Assembly (NCBI GenBank): GCA_963752755.1
Contig: CAVVZJ010000003.1
Location: 682,001-746,000 of the forward strand
Length of the DNA: 64,000 bases
Source: CAVVZJ01 sp963752755
GTDB lineage: Bacteria > Planctomycetota > Planctomycetia > Isosphaerales > Isosphaeraceae
Direction: 5' to 3'
Made by a program: the position numbers and the translations under genes. This document shows, piece by piece, positions 25,908 to 35,315 of this stretch. Position 1 is the first letter of the stretch. Every line of letters begins with the position of its first letter. Under the pieces are notes generated by a model. It had not been told where the DNA came from, ran no database searches, and was given only the letters and a program-made list of their open reading frames with translations.

Positions 25908-26494
25908 ATGGCTGAGCGGTCGTCGCGAGGCAATGGCAATGGGCGGCGGTCGTCACGCGCGAGCCGCTCCGAGCCCGACCGCGAGCCGGCCTTGACCCAT
26001 TACGGCGACCTGGAGATCGCCCGGGACGACGACTTCCAGCGTCGGACCTGGGCGGTCCAGCGCACGGCTGGTGGCTGATGTTGCTGGTCCTGCTGGCGGC
26101 CTTGCTGGGACTTTTCGGCAACGGGCCATTGAGCCGGACGTATGCCGTCGATCCCCGGTCGCCGGTCGGCCTGGAGTACGACCGCTTCGCCCGCCAGAAC
26201 AGCCCGGCGCGGTTGCGCATCTTGCTCTGGCCAGGCTCGACGCGCGGGGAGCCCATGCGGCTGAAGTTCGATCATCGGTTCCTGCAAGGCGTCCGCATCC
26301 AGCGGATCACTCCCGACCCCGACAGCGCCGAGATCGGGCCGGAGGGGGTCTATTACCACTTCCGCACGACCGGCGACGCCTTGCCGATGGCCGTCGAGTT
26401 CCACTATCACCCGGAGTCGATGGGCACGCTCGCGGGACGGGTCGGCCTGGGCGATGGGCCTCCGGTCCGATTCGAGCAGTTCGTCTATCCTTGA
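25908..26494 (+). CDS. Hypothetical protein with one membrane helix, one frameshift
   Basis: The start MAERSSRGNGNGRRSSRASR is basic and disordered, followed by HYGDLEIARDDDFQRR and, after restoring one missing C near 26062, HGWWLMLLVLLAALLGLFGN. The outside domain of about 120 residues (VGLEYDRFARQNSPARLRIL, GVYYHFRTTGDALPMAVEFH) is beta-rich. Reconstructed length is 195 residues. It lies 15 bases after the dehydrogenase and 30 bases before the DUF421 gene. Co-occurrence with DUF421 genes suggests they act in the same membrane process, but no function is known to me. Confidence 0.65.
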
Positions 26495-26524
26495 TTGCGA
26501 CTTCATTGACCCGAGGAGCCAGGT

Positions 26525-26980
26525 GTGGACGCCGTCCTGCGTGCCGCGAGTATGTACGCGATCCTCATGGTGATCTTCCGGATCGCAGGGCGTCGCACGC
26601 TCTCGGAGATGACGAACTTCGACTTCGTGCTCTTGCTCGTTGTCGGCGAGGCGACGCAGCAGGCCTTGCTGGGCGACGACTTCTCGATGACGAAGGCCGT
26701 GCTGGTGATCCTGACCCTCGTGGCAATCGATGTTGGCCTCTCGCTCTGGAAGCGACGGTCGCCGCGGCTGGAGAGGTGGCTGGAGGGGATGCCGACGGTC
26801 ATCGTCGAGGACGGCCGGCCGCTCCGCGAGGTGATGACGTGGTCCCGGATCGACGAGTCCGACGTCCTGGCCGCCGCGCGGGAGTCGCAGGGGCTCGAAC
26901 GGATGGAGCAGATCAAGTACGCCGTGCTGGAGCGCAACGGCGGCATCTCGATCATCCCCAAGGCGGATTCGCAGAGCTGA
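26525..26980 (+). CDS. DUF421 (YetF-like) membrane protein, 151 aa
   Basis: The GTG start at 26525 is preceded by GAGGAG. Three hydrophobic helices (ASMYAILMVIFRIAGRRTLS, FVLLLVVGEATQQALLGDD, KAVLVILTLVAIDVGLSLW) carry the DUF421 hallmark Y.....RI.GRR.L...T.FD...L...G. The C-terminal domain (GMPTVIVEDGRPLREVMTWS, YAVLERNGGISIIPK) is the conserved YetF soluble part. Family members in Bacillus are linked to spore or stress membranes; the mechanism is unknown. It follows the single-helix protein closely. Confidence 0.85.
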   Translation: MDAVLRAASMYAILMVIFRIAGRRTLSEMTNFDFVLLLVVGEATQQALLGDDFSMTKAVLVILTLVAIDVGLSLWKRRSPRLERWLEGMPTVIVEDGRPLREVMTWSRIDESDVLAAARESQGLERMEQIKYAVLERNGGISIIPKADSQS

Positions 26981-27086
26981 CGGGCGCGCCAGTTGCACCC
27001 CTTTTGGATCTGGAAGACGCCCGGCAACACCGTGGCCGGGCGGTCCGGATCGTTTTCCCGAGGCCAAGCCCCCAGGGAGGCACATC

Positions 27087-27350
27087 ATGGCCGATCCCAA
27101 AAAGGATCATCAATACTCCGGGCAGGAACTCGCCGATTCGATGAGCAACTTCGACCCGGAGAAGGTCGGTGACCAGGAGCGGACCGAGAAGCCCTGGACC
27201 CAGGCTCCGGGTCAGGCCGGCCCGCCGCCCGAGAACACGCCGGAGCAGGCGCGTCGGGATGAGAAGGCATCGGACTTCCAGAACAACCCCGAGCGGGACC
27301 GCGACGACCACCTGACCCGCATGGGTCGCGGCCAGCAGACTCACGGCTGA
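27087..27350 (+). CDS. Small hydrophilic protein, 87 aa
   Basis: Begins MADPKKDHQYSGQELADSMS after an AGGGAGG site. It is highly charged and Pro/Gln-rich with no hydrophobic core (APGQAGPPPENTPEQARRDE, FQNNPERDRDDHLTRMGRG), and so is probably disordered. Such proteins often accompany general-stress clusters as desiccation or osmotic protectants; this role is only inferred from context. A strong hairpin follows at 27365-27428. Confidence 0.6.
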   Translation: MADPKKDHQYSGQELADSMSNFDPEKVGDQERTEKPWTQAPGQAGPPPENTPEQARRDEKASDFQNNPERDRDDHLTRMGRGQQTHG

Positions 27351-27364
27351 TCCTCGCTCCTTCC

Positions 27365-27428
27365 GTTGGGCGTGGGCCGCGCCGACCTTCTTCTCACACA
27401 GAAAGATGGTGCGCGGCCCACGCCCGAC
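27365..27428. terminator. GC-rich hairpin between small protein and SDR gene
   Basis: GGGCGTGGGCCGCGC pairs with GCGCGGCCCACGCCC around a central loop of about 25 bases. The same GTTGGG(C/T)GTGGGCCGC motif recurs at 28387-28455, after the SDR gene, so this may be a repeat family used as terminators. Confidence 0.55.
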
Positions 27429-27462
27429 GTGTTTCCGACCAGATCGCAGGAGAAAATCCACC

Positions 27463-28355
27463 ATGTCTCAGACCCAGACCCGTCCCCAGCAGGAACCGAA
27501 GCCGCCGTTCCCACCGCAGACCCAGGAGCGACCGGGGCTCGACGCGAAGATGGACCCCAAGCCCCGTCACGTCGGCGAGAACTACAAGCCGGCCGGCAAG
27601 CTCCGGGGGCTCGCGACCCTGATCACCGGCGGCGACTCCGGTATCGGGGCCTCCGTCGCCGTGCTCTTCGCCCGCGAGGGGGCCGACGTGGCGATCGTCT
27701 ATCGGCCGGAGGAGCAGGAGGACGCCGAGCACGTCCAGGTCCCACGTCGAGCAAGGAAGGCCGCAAGTGCGTGCTGATCCCGGGCGACGTGAAGGACTCG
27801 AAGTTCTGCGAGCAGGCCGTCGCGAAGACGGTTCAGGAACTCGGCAAGCTGGACATCCTCGTCAACAACGCGGCGGTGATGTACAAGCGACAGTCGCTCG
27901 ACGAGGTGACCGACGACGCGCTCGACGAGACGTTCCGCACCAACATCTACGGCTATTTCTACATGGCCCGCGCCGCCCTCAAGCACATGAAGGAAGGCGG
28001 CTCGATCATCAACACGGGCTCCGTCGCCGGCATGGAAGGTCCCGGCACCTTGCCCGATTACGCCGCGACGAAGGGGGCGATCCACGCCTTCACCAAGTCG
28101 CTGGCGTCGATGCTGGTGGACCGCAAGATCCGGGTCAACTGCGTCGCCCCCGGTCCGATCTGGACCCCGTTGAACGCCTCGGCCCGCGACCCCAAGGACA
28201 TGGCCGAGTATGGCGGCAAGTCGGTCCCGATGGGCCGACCCGGCCAGCCCGAGGAGATGGCCCCGGCCTACGTCTTCTTCGCCTCCGAGGGCGATAGCAG
28301 CTACATCAGCGGCGAGGTCCTCTCGCTTTACGGCGGCACGACGCAGGCCGGCTGA
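27463..28355 (+). CDS. Short-chain dehydrogenase/reductase (YhdF/YghA-like general-stress type), frameshifted
   Basis: The start MSQTQTRPQQEPKPPFPPQT and the segment GLDAKMDPKPRHVGENYKPA are typical of stress-type SDRs. NAD(P)-binding TLITGGDSGIGASVAVLFAR, the NNA motif (LVNNAAVMYKRQS), the catalytic Ser of INTGSVAGMEG and the YAATKGAIHAFTK motif (Tyr, Lys) are present. Two extra bases at about 27741-27757 flank ACGTCGAG and split the frame; without them the protein is 296 residues. The substrate is unknown. It closes the stress-type cluster. Confidence 0.85.
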
Positions 28356-28386
28356 TCGCCGCTTTTGTCGCACGCCGTCTTCCTTT

Positions 28387-28455
28387 CGTTGGGTGTGGGC
28401 CGCACGCCGCTTTCATCCTGTGGAATCGAAGACGGCGTGCGGTCCACGCCCGACG
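28387..28455. terminator. GC-rich hairpin after the SDR gene
   Basis: GTTGGGTGTGGGCCGCACGC pairs, with two mismatches, with GCGTGCGGTCCACGCCCGAC around a central loop of about 23 bases. It is related in sequence to the hairpin at 27365-27428. The rest of 28356-28716 holds no gene that I can support. Confidence 0.55.
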
Positions 28456-28716
28456 AATCTGGAAGACCCATCCCTCCGCACAGAATCCCCAGGCCGCCGA
28501 GTCGGCGGCCCGCGTGGCGGAAGGGCTTGCGGGACCTTGACAAGCGGTCGGTGCATTCACTAGATTGGCCGGACTGTCTGTTCGGCTGGCCGGTTTGCGC
28601 CCCGTTCCGGCGCGCCGGCCTGGGGGTGGAGGTCGTCCCGAACGCGGCCCCGCCAAAACGCTGTCGCCTCTCCGTTTCTCCCAGCCTCACAGCCGGGAGC
28701 GGGTTGAAACGATCCG

Positions 28717-31700
28717 ATGGATTCTCCCATGGACTCCCCGATCCCGGTCGATCTGGGCCGGATCGCGCAGGATTTGCAAATCCGGCGCGTCCAGGTCGAG
28801 AGCGTCGTCCAGTTGCTCGACGAGGGCAACACGGTCCCCTTCATCACCCGCTACCGCAAGGAGCGGACCGGCGGACTCAACGAGCTGGCCATCCGGGAGA
28901 TCCAGAACCGGGTCAAGCGCCTGCGCGAGCTGGCCGAGCGCAAGCAGACGATCCTCAAGGCGATCGAGGCCCAGGGCAAGCTCTCCGAGGAGCTCGCCGC
29001 CGCCATCCGCGGCGCCGACAACCCGAAGCGGCTCGAAGACCTCTACCTGCCCTACAAGCCCAAGAAGCGGACCAAGGCCAGCGACGCCCGCGACAAGGGC
29101 CTCGAACCCCTCGCCCTGCGGATCTGGAACCGCGACGAGACGCTCACCGACCTCCAGACCGCCGCCAACGAGTTCGTCAACCCCGAGAAGGGGCTGGAGA
29201 CACATCGAGCAGGTGCTCGAAGGCGTCGGCCACATCCTCGCCGAGTCGATCAGCGAGCTGGCCAACGTCCGCGACGCCGTCCGCCGCGCCGTCTGGAAGC
29301 TCGGCAAGATCGTCACGACCAAGGCGGACAACGTCGCCGAGGGCAAGGGACTCGACTACCGCGACTACTTCAGCTACACCGAGCCCGTCTCCCACATCCC
29401 GCCCCACCGCGTGCTGGCCATCAACCGTGGTGACAAGGAAAACATCCTCAAGGTCAAGCTGGAGGTCCCCCGCGCACGAGCTCGAGCGGGCGATCCTCAG
29501 CCAGCTCCCGCTGGAAGACCACCCGCACCGCGACTTCTTCACCGCCGCCACCCTCGACGCCCTCGACCGCCTGCTCCTGCCCAGCCTCGAACGCGAGGTC
29601 CGCCGCGACCTGACCGAGATGGCCGAGAAGCACGCCGTCGATGTCTTCGCCCGGAACCTCCGCAGCCTGCTGCTCCAGCCGCCGATCACCCGCCAGACCG
29701 TCCTGGCGATCGACCCCGGCTTCCGCACCGGCTGCAAGGTCGCCGTGCTCGACGCTCACGGCAACCTCCTCGAATACGGCATCATCCACCCGCACCAGCC
29801 CCAGAACCGCCGCCACGAGGCCAAGCAGTTCCTCAAGGACCTCGTCGGCAAGCACCAGGTCGACGTCGTCGCCATCGGCAACGGCACCGCCTGCCGCGAG
29901 ACCGAGGAACTGATCGCCGAGATCATCGCCGAGGGCACCCACTTCCACGACCACCCCGGCGCCCCCTTCCCCGGCACCGAGGGCCAGCGCCGCCGCCGCC
30001 CACGACCGAGGCTCGCCGCCGAGGAAACGGAAGCCGCTCCCGAGCCCCAGGCCGAGGCCGTGGCCGCGGCCGAGCCGACTCCGCCTCCGACGGCCGAGCT
30101 CGCCAGCGAGCCGACCCCGTCACCCGAGCCTGCCAGCGAGCCAGCGACCGACGGCCGAGGCCGCCAGTCGAGCCGACCCAGGCCGCCCACGCCCGAAGCC
30201 ACGGCCGAGGCTCCGACGCAGGCCCCGGAAGCTCGGCCGCCGAGGCCCCTCCGGCTGCGGAGGCTGCCGGAAGCCGAACGGGGCCACGGAGGCCAGCCCG
30301 CCCAGCCAGGCCGAGGCGCGAGGGCGAGACGCCAGGATCGAACCGTCGTCCGAGGCCATGCCGCCCGTCACTGGCGGGGCGCCCGACGACGAGGCTTCCA
30401 CCCCGCCAATCCCCCCGATCGCTGGCGGTGCCCCCGACGACGAAGCCAAGCCCCACGCCCGAGCCGACGCCCACCCCCGGCCGAGGGCGAGCTGACCCCC
30501 ATCGACACCGTGCCCCCGCCCCGGCTCCGACCGGCGAGGCCGGCCTCCACGGAGGGCGAGTCGCCGAAGGCTGAGCCGCTCGGAGCCGTCCAGCCCGACC
30601 GAGAACCGGGCCGAGGCCAGTGCCACGCCCGAGTCGGCGCCGACGCCCCCGACACCCGAGTCAGAGACGCCCGAGCCCACCACCGAGGCCGCGTCGCCCG
30701 AAGGCCCGACCGCGCAGGCCGAAGCTCCCGCCGAATCGGCTCAGGCGCCCGCATCCGAGGGGGAGGCCCCGACGCCCGAGCCCGCACCCGAGGCCGTCGC
30801 CGCCGGTCAGGAGGTCGCCGAGGCCGAGGCCGGGCAGCCCGCCGGCGGGTGAGTCGCCCGCCGCCTCACAGCCGGCGCCGACCACCGCGCAGGTTCCGGC
30901 CGGAGCCACCCCGCTCGACGCAACCCCCGCGCGGGCCTGTCCAAGGCGAAGTCCGACCAGCCTCGGCCCTCCCGGCCCAAGGGCCCCCCGCCGCCGCCCC
31001 AGGCCCCACACGTCCGACGCCCGCCTGGCCCAGCTCGCCTACGTGATCGTCAACGAGGCCGGGGCCAGCGTCTATTCGGCCAGCCCGGTCGGCCGCGAGG
31101 AGTTCCCCGACTTCGACGCCGAGCTTCGCGGCACCATCTCCATCGGCCGCCGCCTCCAGGACCCGCTCGCCGAGCTGGTCAAGATCGAGCCGCAGAACAT
31201 CGGCGTCGGCCTCTACCAGCACGACGTCAACCCGAAGCAGCTCAAGGAGAGTCTCGAATCGGTCATCGAGAGCTGCGTGAACTTCGTCGGCGTCGACCTG
31301 AACACCGCCAGCGTGCCGCTGCTTGCAGCACGTCTCCGGCCTGAACAGCCTGACGGCCCGCCGGATCGTCGAGTTCCGCAAGGAGAAGGGCGCCTTCCAC
31401 GAACCGCGAGCAGATCAAGGAGGTCGAGGGGGTCGGCCCGGCCACCTTCACCCAGGCCGCCGGCTTCCTCAAGCTCCGCGACGGCGGCCACCCGCTCGAC
31501 CGGACCTGGGTCCACCCCGAGAGCTATCCGGTCGCCGAGAAGCTGCTGGAGAAGCTCGGCTTCTCGACCCAGGCCCTTGCCGACAAGGAGCAGGCCGAGG
31601 CCCTCAGCGCCAAGCTCGCCGAGGTCGACGTGCCCGCGATGGCCAAGGAGCTGGAGGTCGGCGAGCCGACCCTTCGCGACATCCTCGACGCCCTCGCCCG

Positions 31701-32665
31701 GCCCGGCCGCGACCCCCGCGAAGACCTGCCCAAGCCGATCTTCAAGCAGGGCGTCCTCAAGCTCGAAGACCTCCAGCCCGGCATGGAGCTGAAGGGGACT
31801 GTGCTCAACGTGGTCGACTTCGGCGCCTTCGTCGATATCGGCCTGAAGGACTCCGGCCTCGTCCACATCAGCCAGCTCGCGAACCGTTACGTCAAGAGCC
31901 CGCACGACGTGGTGAGCGTCGGCGACGTGGTGAACGTCTGGGTGATGGGCGTGGACCAGGAGCGCAAGCGGGTCTCCTTGACGATGGTCCAGCCCGGGAC
32001 CGAGCGGCCCCGCAGCGAGCGTGGGCGTCGTGGCGGCGAGGGTGAAGGCCCGCCACCCCGCGAGGGTCGCGGTCGCGGTCGTGGTCCGCGTCGCGAGCCG
32101 GCCGGTGCGGGTGCACCGGGCCAGGGCGGTGGCGAGGCCCGTTCCGAGGCTCCCGTCGGCGCCCCGCCCCGGAACCAACCGCATCCCCGGCCCGCCGCTT
32201 CGCATGCAGCAAGGTGGCGGCGGTCGCGGTCGTGGCCCCGGCCGCGGTGGTCCCGGTCGCGGCGGTCCCGGTCGCGGCGGTCCCCGTGACGCCGGCCAGG
32301 GCGCCCCCGAGAGGGCCGCGCCTCCGCCTCGCAAACCGCGGACGCCTCCGACGCCGAAGCCCCTCTCTCAGGACGCGATCGCGGGCAGCGTCCCCCTGCG
32401 CTCCTTCGGCCAGCTCAAGCAGCTTTACGAGGCCCGCCAGAAGGGTGACGAGGACGAGATCCCGACGTCCGAGTCCTCCACCGGCCCCGGCCCGGAGTCC
32501 AACCCGAACCCTTCTCCCCACGCCACCCCCGCCGAGCCGCCCCCCCAGCGCCCCGAGGAGGCCCCGCAGAACCCCACGCCACCCCCGCCGACCGAGTCGG
32601 AAGGACCCGGCCAGCAGGACCCGAACCCCGACCCGCAGCCGCAGAGCGACCAGCAGGGGTATTGA
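28717..32665 (+). CDS. tex: Tex-family RNA-binding/transcription accessory protein with giant low-complexity insertion, frameshifted
   Basis: The start MDSPMDSPIPVDLGRIAQDL leads into a normal Tex N-terminus (LLDEGNTVPFITRYRKERTG, YLPYKPKKRTKASDAR). The YqgF/RNase-H-like domain follows (VLAIDPGFRTGCKVAVLDAH, VVAIGNGTACRETEEL). Then comes about 1.05 kb of Ala/Pro/Glu-rich sequence (about 29960-31015), before the family resumes at YVIVNEAGASVYSASPVGRE, HhH segments (HVSGLNSLTARRIVEFRKEK) and an S1 domain (GTVLNVVDFGAFVDIGLKDS). The tail is Gly/Arg-rich, then Pro/Glu-rich. Extra bases are visible near 29203, 29470, 31325 and 31400, with others likely in the insertion. The usual Tex length is about 780 residues; this one would exceed 1,250. 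Confidence 0.85.
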
Positions 32666-32807
32666 GAGTCAGGGACCGGAGCGAGAGGCCGGTCGTTGGG
32701 CCGCGTCATCCAGGTTCGTCGGAGGGAGTTCTCGTGAACGCATCGCGCTCGGAGCGTTCGCGCTGCTCGGTGGAGGAGACAGGGGCGGGCCGGACACCTA
32801 ACCTTGC

Positions 32808-33055
32808 GGGTGGCCGAGACAACCTATTGAGGCCGTCCGACAATTCAGAGTTGGTCAAGGATCCATTTGACCTTCGCATCTTAAATGAGGTCCAGGCCTC
32901 TGCATAAGCGAATTGTGGGACGGCCTCAACGGGTTGTCCCGGCGGCGAAGCCGCAAGAGGTCGGGCCGGTCGCGTTCGAGGGCCCATCCAAGCTCGCCCG
33001 ACAGCCTCTTGTCGCTTCGCGACCGGGACAACCCGTTGCCCCGGCCACCCCGCGG
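32808..33055. repeat. Composite inverted-repeat element
   Basis: Two nested hairpins lie side by side. TTGAGGCCGTCCGACAATTC (32827-32846) pairs with 32910-32929 (19/20), and AACGGGTTGTCCCGG (32928-32942) pairs perfectly with 33023-33037. The outer ends GCGGGTGGCC and CCGGCCACCCCGC resemble the MITE-like elements at 18-19 kb. There is no gene between 32666 and 33149 apart from this element. Confidence 0.6.
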
Positions 33056-33149
33056 ACCTGGCCCGCCGACGCGCATTCTGGTAACATCATGGTCACACTC
33101 GGCGAGCCGGTCCGTTGAGCTTGTGTGTTGGGCGGCGGAGGGCGAAGAC

Positions 33150-33809
33150 GTGCCGGATGACGGGATCGGGTGGAAGCGTGTCGTGTGCTGCCGTGAGTTC
33201 TGGTCCCATTACTACGAACTCCATGGCCCACACTGGCCGGTTCGCCCCCACGTCCTGCAGACCATCGAGGCCGTGGAAGAGTTGCTGAAAGGCCGCGAGG
33301 TCCAAATTCCGCTGCCGGAGGGATACGCGCTGGCCATCGACTTCGGCGAGGACGACACCGTCCACCGGTTGCAACTTCTCCGCGGCCGGCGCCGGCAATT
33401 GCTCGGCTGGCAGAGTGCCCATTTCTACCCGGACGTCTTCCGCTGGACGGAGTTCGAGCGGATCGTCGAGGCCGCCCGTCAGGTCCCGGAGCCTCCGTTG
33501 CCGCGGTGGGCGGTCTTCCTGCTCCTGTACACCTACGTCGGGCTGACGGCGGCCGACGACCTGCCGGCCGTGGCCCGGGCCGTCCGGGGCGAGTTCGCGA
33601 GCACGGGGCTGTTCAACGCCCGCGAGGTCCGGCAGTTCCGGCAGTTCGCGGCCCCGACCGCCGCAACGGGTCGTATGGAGGAGATGGAGTGGGTCCGAGA
33701 TCCCGAACGCGGTTGGGTCGTCGAGGGCGGCTACTCGCTACGAGCCGCGGAGGGGGACTATAAGTTCGACTTCGCACCATTTCGGCGCTTCATTCGCGAC
33801 TACGAATGA
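33150..33809 (+). CDS. Hypothetical protein, about 219 aa
   Basis: The most likely start is GTG at 33150, eight bases after GGAGG, giving MPDDGIGWKRVVCCREFWSH. An in-frame GTG at 33123 is possible. The sequence is a globular, aromatic-rich protein (EFWSHYYELHGPHWPVRPHV, LLGWQSAHFYPDVFRWTEFE, PRWAVFLLLYTYVGLTAADD) with no signal peptide. The final part YSLRAAEGDYKFDFAPFRRF suggests a folded end. I do not recognise the family and no neighbour gives a clue. It follows the repeat element at 32808-33055. Confidence 0.55.
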   Translation: MPDDGIGWKRVVCCREFWSHYYELHGPHWPVRPHVLQTIEAVEELLKGREVQIPLPEGYALAIDFGEDDTVHRLQLLRGRRRQLLGWQSAHFYPDVFRWTEFERIVEAARQVPEPPLPRWAVFLLLYTYVGLTAADDLPAVARAVRGEFASTGLFNAREVRQFRQFAAPTAATGRMEEMEWVRDPERGWVVEGGYSLRAAEGDYKFDFAPFRRFIRDYE

Positions 33810-33931
33810 CGGCCGCGGGTGGCCGGGGCGAAGCCCGGAGGGCGTGCCCCGGTCGTCGAGCCACCACCAAGGCACGTGATCCGCCCACCTGACCACGGCC
33901 ACTCACCTGAACGGCGCAGGAGCGTCTGGTC

Positions 33932-34399
33932 GTGCGACCGATCGTGGGACACCGGCTCTGGCTCGGGCACGCCGGCGACGTCCGCGACGTGCCGTCCTTG
34001 CTCGCGACGGGCATCGTCGCTGTGGTGGACCTGGCCCTCGACGAGCCGCCGGCCCGGCTCCCGCGCGAGCTGGCCTATTGCCGCCTCCCCTTGATCGACG
34101 GTCCGGGCAATCCGCGCTGGCTCCTGCGCCTGGCGGTCGCGATTGTTGAGGATCTGCTCCGGGCGGGAACCCCCGCCCTGGTCGCCTGCAGCGCGGGGAT
34201 GAGCCGGTCGCCTTGCATCGTGGGAGCGGCACTCGCCCGGGTCCAGGGCCGCCCACTGCCGGAAGGCCTGGCCGCGGCCTTGCCGGCGGGACCCGCCGAT
34301 CTCTCGCCCGGCCTCTGGTCCGAGATCCACGCGGCCCTCGCCGAGTCCCCCTCGCCGGCCGGACGCTGCCCACTTCCCGACGCCCCACCCTTCGAGTAG
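33932..34399 (+). CDS. Dual-specificity/tyrosine phosphatase-like protein, 155 aa
   Basis: The GTG start follows AGGAG by nine bases. The catalytic CX5R loop reads VACSAGMSRSPCIVGAAL (Cys, Arg, following Ser). Upstream GIVAVVDLALDEPPARLPRE and LIDGPGNPRWLLRLAV match the DSP fold, where the Asp general acid would lie near LIDGPGN. The length is right for an atypical cytosolic DSP. The target is unknown; with many Ser/Thr kinases in planctomycetes, a counteracting role is plausible but inferred. Confidence 0.75.
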   Translation: MRPIVGHRLWLGHAGDVRDVPSLLATGIVAVVDLALDEPPARLPRELAYCRLPLIDGPGNPRWLLRLAVAIVEDLLRAGTPALVACSAGMSRSPCIVGAALARVQGRPLPEGLAAALPAGPADLSPGLWSEIHAALAESPSPAGRCPLPDAPPFE

Positions 34400-34457
34400 C
34401 CTCATCGACACGACGCCCCAGGCAGGTGCGTCCCAATGACCCGCCATTTATTCTCCA

Positions 34458-34487
34458 TTGACGCAAAACAATCCATTGTTCTCTAAA
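34458..34487 (+). promoter_or_regulatory. Candidate promoter with palindromic operator
   Basis: TTGACG (34458-34463) and TCTAAA (34482-34487) are 18 bases apart in a locally AT-rich stretch. The perfect inverted repeat AACAAT-CC-ATTGTT occupies 34467-34480, inside the spacer, where a repressor would block the polymerase. The expected start of transcription coincides with the ATG at 34494. Confidence 0.4.
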
Positions 34488-34493
34488 AGCACA

Positions 34494-35262
34494 ATGCTTG
34501 ATAATCATTTATTTGTCCGGAAACGGCTGACTCCGGAGATCGTTCTTCGATGGCTGGCCATCGGGTTGACCTGCGCATCGGGTTTCGTTCGCGCGGACGA
34601 ACCTCAAGCGACCGGGACCGAAGCCCGTGTACCGGGCACAGGAACCATCACGGGCCAGGTACGCTACCAGCAGGACCCCCGGCGGCCCTGGCGTCTCGGC
34701 CGCTACTACATCAAGAACGCGAAGACAGGGGAACTGGCCGAGGCGGTCGTGGCCCTCTCGCGACCCGGGCTTGAAAGGGCACGAAACGGCCCGCGAGCCG
34801 GTCACCGTGACCGTGGACCAGAAGGACTTCCAGTTCACGCCCGAAACCGTCGCCATCCGCGCCGGCGACCGGGTCCGGTTCCTCAACAGCGACCAGCAGA
34901 CCCACAACGTCCGCGGCGTCTCATCCGCGGCATCCCTTCAACGTGAACATGCCCGCCGGTGGCGAACATGTAGAGCGGTTTCCCTTCGCCGGGGGGATCG
35001 ACCAGCCCTACCGGATCGGGTTGCGTCTATCACAGCGCGATGCGGGCGTGGGTCTTCGTGTTCGACCACCCCTGGTTCCAGTTGACCGGCCCGGACGGGG
35101 CCTTCCGCCTGACCAATGTCCCGCCCGGCGATTACCGCCTGGACGTGGTGCATCCCGCCGGAGAACTGCGATCCAGCCAGACGATCACGGTCAAACCCGA
35201 CGAAACGCGTCTCCGTCGAATGTCTCCTGAGTCCCGACGATCACCGGAAAGCAACGAAGTGA
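34494..35262 (+). CDS. Exported cupredoxin-like protein with carboxypeptidase-regulatory-like domain, frameshifted
   Basis: The pieces read: signal region (LRWLAIGLTCASGFVRADE), a beta domain (GTITGQVRYQQDPRRPWRLG), a plastocyanin-like segment (TVTVDQKDFQFTPETVAIRA, GDRVRFLNSDQQTHNVR), VERFPFAGGIDQPYRIG, and a final beta-sandwich (GAFRLTNVPPGDYRLDVVHP) ending LLSPDDHRKATK. Extra C bases are visible near 34761, 35026 and 35211, and another shift near 34930. The His of QTHN and the C-terminal His-containing part could bind copper, but the full type-1 ligand set cannot be confirmed. It directly precedes a sulfite-oxidase-like gene, suggesting a redox partner. Confidence 0.65.
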
Positions 35263-35315
35263 TCGCACCGTCGAAGCCCATCCGGCTCGAGTGCCACTTC
35301 CTGAGGAGTTCGATC

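Noticed and set aside
30000..31000. The Ala/Pro/Glu-rich stretch in tex as separate genes
   Set aside because: No start signals or globular motifs are present, and conserved Tex sequence continues directly on both sides.
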